From Aegilops tauschii subsp. strangulata (taxonomy: Eukaryota; Streptophyta; Magnoliopsida; Poales; Poaceae), in assembly GCF_002575655.3 (NCBI RefSeq), contig NC_053040.3, positions 356,002,267-356,066,266 on the forward strand: a DNA stretch of 64,000 nucleotides, read 5' to 3'. Shown piece after piece: positions 59,725 through 64,000 of the stretch. Each line of letters opens with the position of its first letter. The stretch's first letter is position 1. The notes beneath the pieces are model-generated. The model made no database searches. It saw nothing but the letters and a program-made list of their open reading frames with translations, and was not told the origin of the DNA. Position numbers and translations under genes: made by a program.

Positions 59725-62700
59725 ATGTCTGGATCCGGAGCGGGAGGCAAGTGGATGACTTCCTCCGTGAAGCCGAAAGATATCAGGGAGCTCCGAGAGG
59801 CCGGATACCTGGCCGAGGGGATCGTTCATCGACTCCCTGCCAAGGGACAGATCGTGCCTACCCCCGAACCTCAAGAGAGGGTGGTGTTCCTTGCGCATTT
59901 TGTCCGTGGGTTAGGATTCCCTCTCCACCCCTTTGTTCGTGGACTGATGTTTTACTATGGACTGGACTTCCATGACCTTGCCCCAACTTCGTCCTTAATA
60001 TCTCCGCATTCATAGTTGTGTGCGAAGCCTTTCTCCGCATCCCACCTCACTTTGGCCTATGGCTGAAGACTTTTAATGTAAAGCCAAAGGTGGTGCACGG
60101 CCAACTGGGCGAGTGCGGAGCCGCCATGGTGGGCAAGATGCCCAATATCACTTGGCTCGAAGGCTCCTTTGTAGAGACGGTGAAGGCGTGGCAATCGGGT
60201 GGTTCTATATCATCGAGCCGCGCGACACCAACTGGGCGGCGTCTCCCGAATTCCGATCCGGAGTCCCGATGCGGCTTACCTCCTAGCAAGAGAAGGGCCT
60301 GACCTGGGGATCTTTGGAAGAGATCACGGGGCTCCAAACGTGCCTCCAGAATATGATAACCCGGAAGATCAAGCTCGTCGATGTGATCCAGGTCATGCTT
60401 ACACGCCGGATCCTTCCATGTCAGCGCCGGACCTGTTATTTGTGGGAGTTCGATTCGGCCAAGCACCAGATGCTGCTGAGGCTTTTCGGCACGACGCATG
60501 AAGATATCTGGAAAGTGCACTTCAAGGCCAGCGAGACACTGCCACCCTCGACCAAAGATCGCGGGCTCAGCTTAAGGCGTCAGGCCAATTCGGTAAGCCA
60601 TCAAGGTATAGTCTTTAAGGACATACTTCGAGGAAGGATACTAAGACTTCTTATCAATTTCTTTTTCAGGCCTAGGCCGATCTAGTGTGATAGATTAATT
60701 GTCCAGCTCCGCTGCCCGAAGATGAAGAAACCCCGCTCCTTACGGAGATGCTATTTCCGGCGCCTTATGACGTGCTGGAAAAGAAGGTCAAAACCACGGC
60801 CAAGGGGACTAGGAGTGGCCTTCGCCGATGGAGCACCTTGGTCATCTCGTCTGACGACGATACAGACCCCTCAGCCGCCGACGATGGCGATGAGGAGGAA
60901 AGCGACTCCCCCCCTGCTGGAGGAAGGAAGAAAAGGGAGGCCTCCACGAGTTTGGAGGCGGAGGCACCCAAGAGGGGGAGAGGCTCCCTCGCGGATGACT
61001 CCGCGTGGGATGTTGATAGCAGTTCGGAGCGACTTCGCCGAACCAAGCCTCGGGCCGCTTCGTAAGTACCAGGATCTGCAAACGTCTGGCCTTCCTGGTT
61101 TGTAAGATTGACATATTCTAAACTTTATCACTGTAGTCCAGCACGCGATGGGTCCCTGCGATCCTCGACAGAGGATTCGCTGCACTCGAAGGAGATGGCT
61201 AGCTTGTCTCCGCCACCTGCTCATTCCGTCTTACCCAAGGGCGATGACGAGGTGGTGTCCAAAAAGACTTTCCCAGGCCGGGGGGAGATTCCGGCGATCA
61301 TCGGGGTGACGTCCCAGGATGACTCCTCGGCCGCCGGACATACGGGGGAAAAAGTTCCCACGGGACTGGTGACGGGGCCCGAGTTCCCTTCGGGCCTCAC
61401 CCGGATACTATTCCGGAGATTTACACAGCTCCGGGGTCCAGCGGTCGGCATCCCCCCCACGGAGGTAACGTGCCTATTCCACCGGTGACCTCTGTCCAAC
61501 CAGAGGCACCGGATAATCTGCTGGAGGCGCTACGAGGCGCCTCTATCGTGGATGAGCATCGTGTTCTTATGGACACGGTAATAGAGAAGGTTCTGTTCCC
61601 CAAAAGTGGACTGACCGAAGCCTGCACTAGCCTTCTAACAGACTTTGAGGTAAGTAATGTGATTGTAGGAAAAATATCACAGCATAGACAGTAGCCCCTG
61701 ATGCTCTGTTTGGTGTTCGGGAGGACAAGCCAAACAGAGGATCAAGAATGAATATCACAGGAGTCTAACATGAGTTGTCTTTGTGAATAAGCAGGTATCA
61801 CTGCAGGCTGCCACTGCTCATGCTGCGGAGGTCTCCGGACTAAAGCAGAAACTGGAGCAGGCCGAGGAGGAGCTCGGCCTCGTGAAGAAGCAGCTGGAGG
61901 ATAGCCGGGGTATGCAGTAAGCTGTGGGTATATTTCGAAAAAAACGAAATAGTCCGACCGGACTGAAGTGTCATAAACTTTATTAGGGGCCACGACCAAG
62001 GTGGCAAACCTTAAGAAGTTGTTAGCCGAGGCCGAGGACAAAGCGGCCAAGGAATGTGCTTCGCGCGAGAAGCACGAGGCCCGGGTTGGTGAGGCGCAGC
62101 AACAGCTCCAGGGCGCGATAGAGAAATTTGAGTCCTTGGAGCGCGAGTGTAAGGCAGAAGAGTCCGAATTGGCGAAGGCTCGCCAGAGCACCCAGGATGC
62201 ACGAGCCGAAGCCCAAAGCGCCCTCCAGGAACTTCAGGTGGCCAAGAAGATTGCGGCGATTAAGTCCTTCACTATGCATATCGAGTATATAGAAGAAATG
62301 TTCCTTGTACTTATCCTGAATGTGGGTTTTTCCAGGGGCGTTTGCAGATCTGCCGCACAGTGTATCGGATGCGGCCGAGCATTATAGAGCCGAAGAGGGG
62401 ATGTCTACAGAGAAGCTATTCCGGACCCAATATCTGGGATCCGGACATCTGGTGCCCTTTAGCGACCAGCTAAAGCAGTTGGTCGAGCTGCATAGGTTGG
62501 CAGAGCTAGCCATGAGAAGGACTTGACAGTCCGGTTGTGGCATGTCGATCCTATACCCAGCTACTTCGGACTTGTGCAGCGGCTTGTGAGTGCGTGTCCG
62601 CAGCTCGAAGCCGTGAAGCAGTCGGTCTGTATTGAAGGTGAGCGTATGGCCTTTGCCCGCGTCAAGACGCATTGGGCGAAGCTGGATGCCAAGAAACTGA

Positions 62701-62819
62701 TGACCGAGGGACCGCCGGAGGGCAAGGAGCATCGTCGACCCGAACACTATTTTGATGGTGTCCTGGAGGGGTCCCGCCTTGTGGCGGAGCAATGTTCGAA
62801 GGATATCATATTCCCATGA
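59725..62819 (+). pseudogene. Antisense spliced gene of element B (gypsy-type-transposon/coiled coil)
   Basis: Opposite to gag-pol. Exons: 59725-60592 (donor GTAAGC), 60670-61061 (acceptor TTTTTCAG, donor GTAAGT), 61137-61649 (donor GTAAGT), 61795-61909, 61987 to about 62258 (donor unclear) and 62336-62819. Exon 1 (MSGSGAGGKWMTSSVKP; HFVRGLGFPLHPFVRGLMF; PPHFGLWLKTFNVKP) matches in character the Pfam family called putative gypsy type transposon. Exon 2 is acidic and Ser-rich with a KKRE/PKRGRG basic stretch (possible nuclear signal). Exons 4-5 are strong coiled coil (LKQKLEQAEEELGLVKKQLE). Frameshifts near 60000, 60205 and 62510 show decay. Function unknown; also present in element A. Confidence 0.75.
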
Positions 62820-63489
62820 GAACATGTGTATTAACTTGCCCTATGATATGGAATGATGATGTTATGTAATATAATACTTGTTTATTGAAACTTTTACCTC
62901 CTGTGCGGCTGTTTATGAAATGTGAGGGTTGACCAGTCATCGTCTTCTGCCCCCACGTAGATAGTACAGGGGTGTTCGGGATAAATCTAAACACTCTTTA
63001 CTCCACATTCTGGTCCTTAAAGGAGGTGTTCAGCGCAACGAACAAGGCAATCAGACTATGCGGCCTTTACCGCCCTCACTTAGCCATATTGTGATGTTAC
63101 TAGTACGTCGAGGCGTACTTTGCACAAGTAATGCGATAAGCAAGTAAGGCATTTAACATGCCGCAACCAGGGGCGAGGTACGTGCGGGAATGAAAAGCAA
63201 GTATGGCAATCGTTGAGTAGAGACCACCTGGGGATTCCCTCGTGAGCTAGAGCTCCTTGCCTCCTTGGTGTGTTCTGCAAGCGGGTTGTCCGTATAAACC
63301 TCGACAAGAGAAGAAAACCCGTAAAAAAGAAAAAGTAAAAGCGTGCGGATCCCAGGGTCGGTCGGGCCGTATAGTGGATCACGAACGAGCTATGCCTCCG
63401 TCAATTCCCATGGGGTTTTGAGTGCGTAGTTTATGTACGCGTGATATTAGTGCCATTGCCTCACCGGGGCTGGGACGGAGGTCAAATTG
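62820..63489. other. Spacer between antisense gene and protease of B
   Basis: 670 bp between the stop of the antisense gene and the stop of protease. In element A the corresponding interval holds RT, RNase H and integrase plus a spacer. No gene seen. Confidence 0.6.
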
Positions 63490-64000
63490 TTAATTCGGCT
63501 CTTGACGAGCTGAGCTGTCCTGCCGCAGCGTGGTCCGGACCCTCTTGATGATGTCCAGGGGCTCGGCAGCCGGTTTATAATGCTGCTTGAGAAGGCCGCT
63601 CCATACTTCTGCTGCTAGGGCAGTAGTGTGCTCCTCTGTACGGAGGGAGCGATCCGTATTTCCATTTACTGTAATGGTGCCACGTGGACCGGGCATCTTG
63701 AGTTTGAGGTAAGCGTAATGTGGCACCGCGTTGAATCTAGTGAATGCGGTTCGTCCGAGCAAGGCGTGATAGCCGCTGCGAAATGGGACGATATCGAAGA
63801 TTAGTTCTTCGCTTCGGAAGTTATCCGGGGAACCGAATACTACCTCCAGCGTTATTGAGCCTGTACAACGGGCCTCTATGCCTGGTATGACTCCTTTAAA
63901 GGTAGTCTTCGTGGGCTTGACCCGTGAGGGGTCAATGCTCATTTTACGTGCTGTATCCTGATAGAGCAAGTTGAGGCTGCTACCGCCGTCCATTAGGACT
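63490..64000 (-). CDS. Aspartic protease of element B (5' end outside window)
   Basis: Uninterrupted frame entering from the right edge and stopping at 63490. It has the active-site-type start MDGGSSLNLLYQDT and HALLGRTAFTRFNAVPHYA, highly similar to the protease of element A (VLMDGGSELN; HALLGRDAFTRF). It ends QEPN without continuing into RT. Because no RT follows, this is gag-protease only, presumably for processing its own Gag while borrowing RT and integrase. Upstream parts are beyond the window. Confidence 0.85.
   Translation of the reverse strand, partial: VLMDGGSSLNLLYQDTARKMSIDPSRVKPTKTTFKGVIPGIEARCTGSITLEVVFGSPDNFRSEELIFDIVPFRSGYHALLGRTAFTRFNAVPHYAYLKLKMPGPRGTITVNGNTDRSLRTEEHTTALAAEVWSGLLKQHYKPAAEPLDIIKRVRTTLRQDSSARQEPN

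Larger units (their letters stand above)
58685..64000 (-). mobile_element. Non-autonomous Gypsy element B, same family as A, runs off window
   Basis: On its own (minus) strand, the part seen is protease (64000-63490), a stop, a spacer, an antisense gene (59725-62819, plus strand) and the 3' LTR (58685-59174). No RT, RNase H or integrase lies between protease and the antisense gene, unlike element A. ACAGT (58680-58684) is the expected TSD copy. It is inserted into the integrase of element E. Confidence 0.88.

Noticed and set aside
1..64000. CRISPR array, tRNA, rRNA or prokaryotic operon
   Set aside because: None seen; the tRNA-like matches are primer binding sites next to LTRs.

Overview
The window is a stack of transposable elements from a large grass genome. 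A Triticeae species (wheat, Aegilops or a close relative) is most likely. The pointers are an Angela/BARE/WIS-type Copia LTR, Stowaway MITEs of Triticeae type, a Sukkula/Erika-like solo LTR, Gypsy elements that carry an antisense gypsy-type-transposon gene, and a CACTA end. I see no intact host gene, no tRNA or rRNA gene and no CRISPR array. Family names come from remembered terminal sequences and are tentative; structures, boundaries and target-site duplications (TSDs) are read directly.

Layout. 1-15961: minus-strand Gypsy element A. Its 5' LTR is at the right, its pol is nearly complete but broken, and the 3' half of an antisense spliced gene lies at the left edge. A is split at 4160-12160 by C1, a non-autonomous element with only gag and protease. 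15962-25233 and 33059-34700: an older, lower-copy island with an unidentified gene fragment, diverged duplications, a 3.5-kb solo LTR with a perfect TSD (17383-20860), a LINE 3' end with a short A-rich tail, Stowaway MITEs and a 203-bp Helitron. A Copia element of Angela type (25234-33053, perfect TSD) is inserted there. About 34.7-40.58 kb: a decayed CACTA-like element with a multi-exon gene built from duplicated exons; it ends at 40582. 40669-46864: plus-strand Gypsy element D, with gag, protease, a remnant of RT and an antisense B3-like ORF. 46865-58684: minus-strand Gypsy element E, inserted into D. E holds C2 (50123-57111), a sister of C1. 58685-64000: minus-strand element B, of the same family as A, inserted into the integrase of E and running off the window.

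How the parts relate. Nesting gives the order: D is older than E, E is older than C2 and B, and A is older than C1. A and B share LTRs and an antisense coiled-coil gene converging on gag-pol. B retains protease but no RT or integrase before its spacer, so it looks non-autonomous. C1 and C2 share LTRs, the primer site (tRNA-Asp type) and a 2.8-kb 3' noncoding block, but differ in coding content, and both need enzymes in trans. C1, C2 and E all carry extra internal copies of their polypurine tract. The most unusual items are the antisense gene of A/B with its own TATA box, the duplicated-exon gene in the CACTA-like element, the antisense B3-like ORF of D, the coiled-coil tail ORF of E, and the repeated polypurine tracts.
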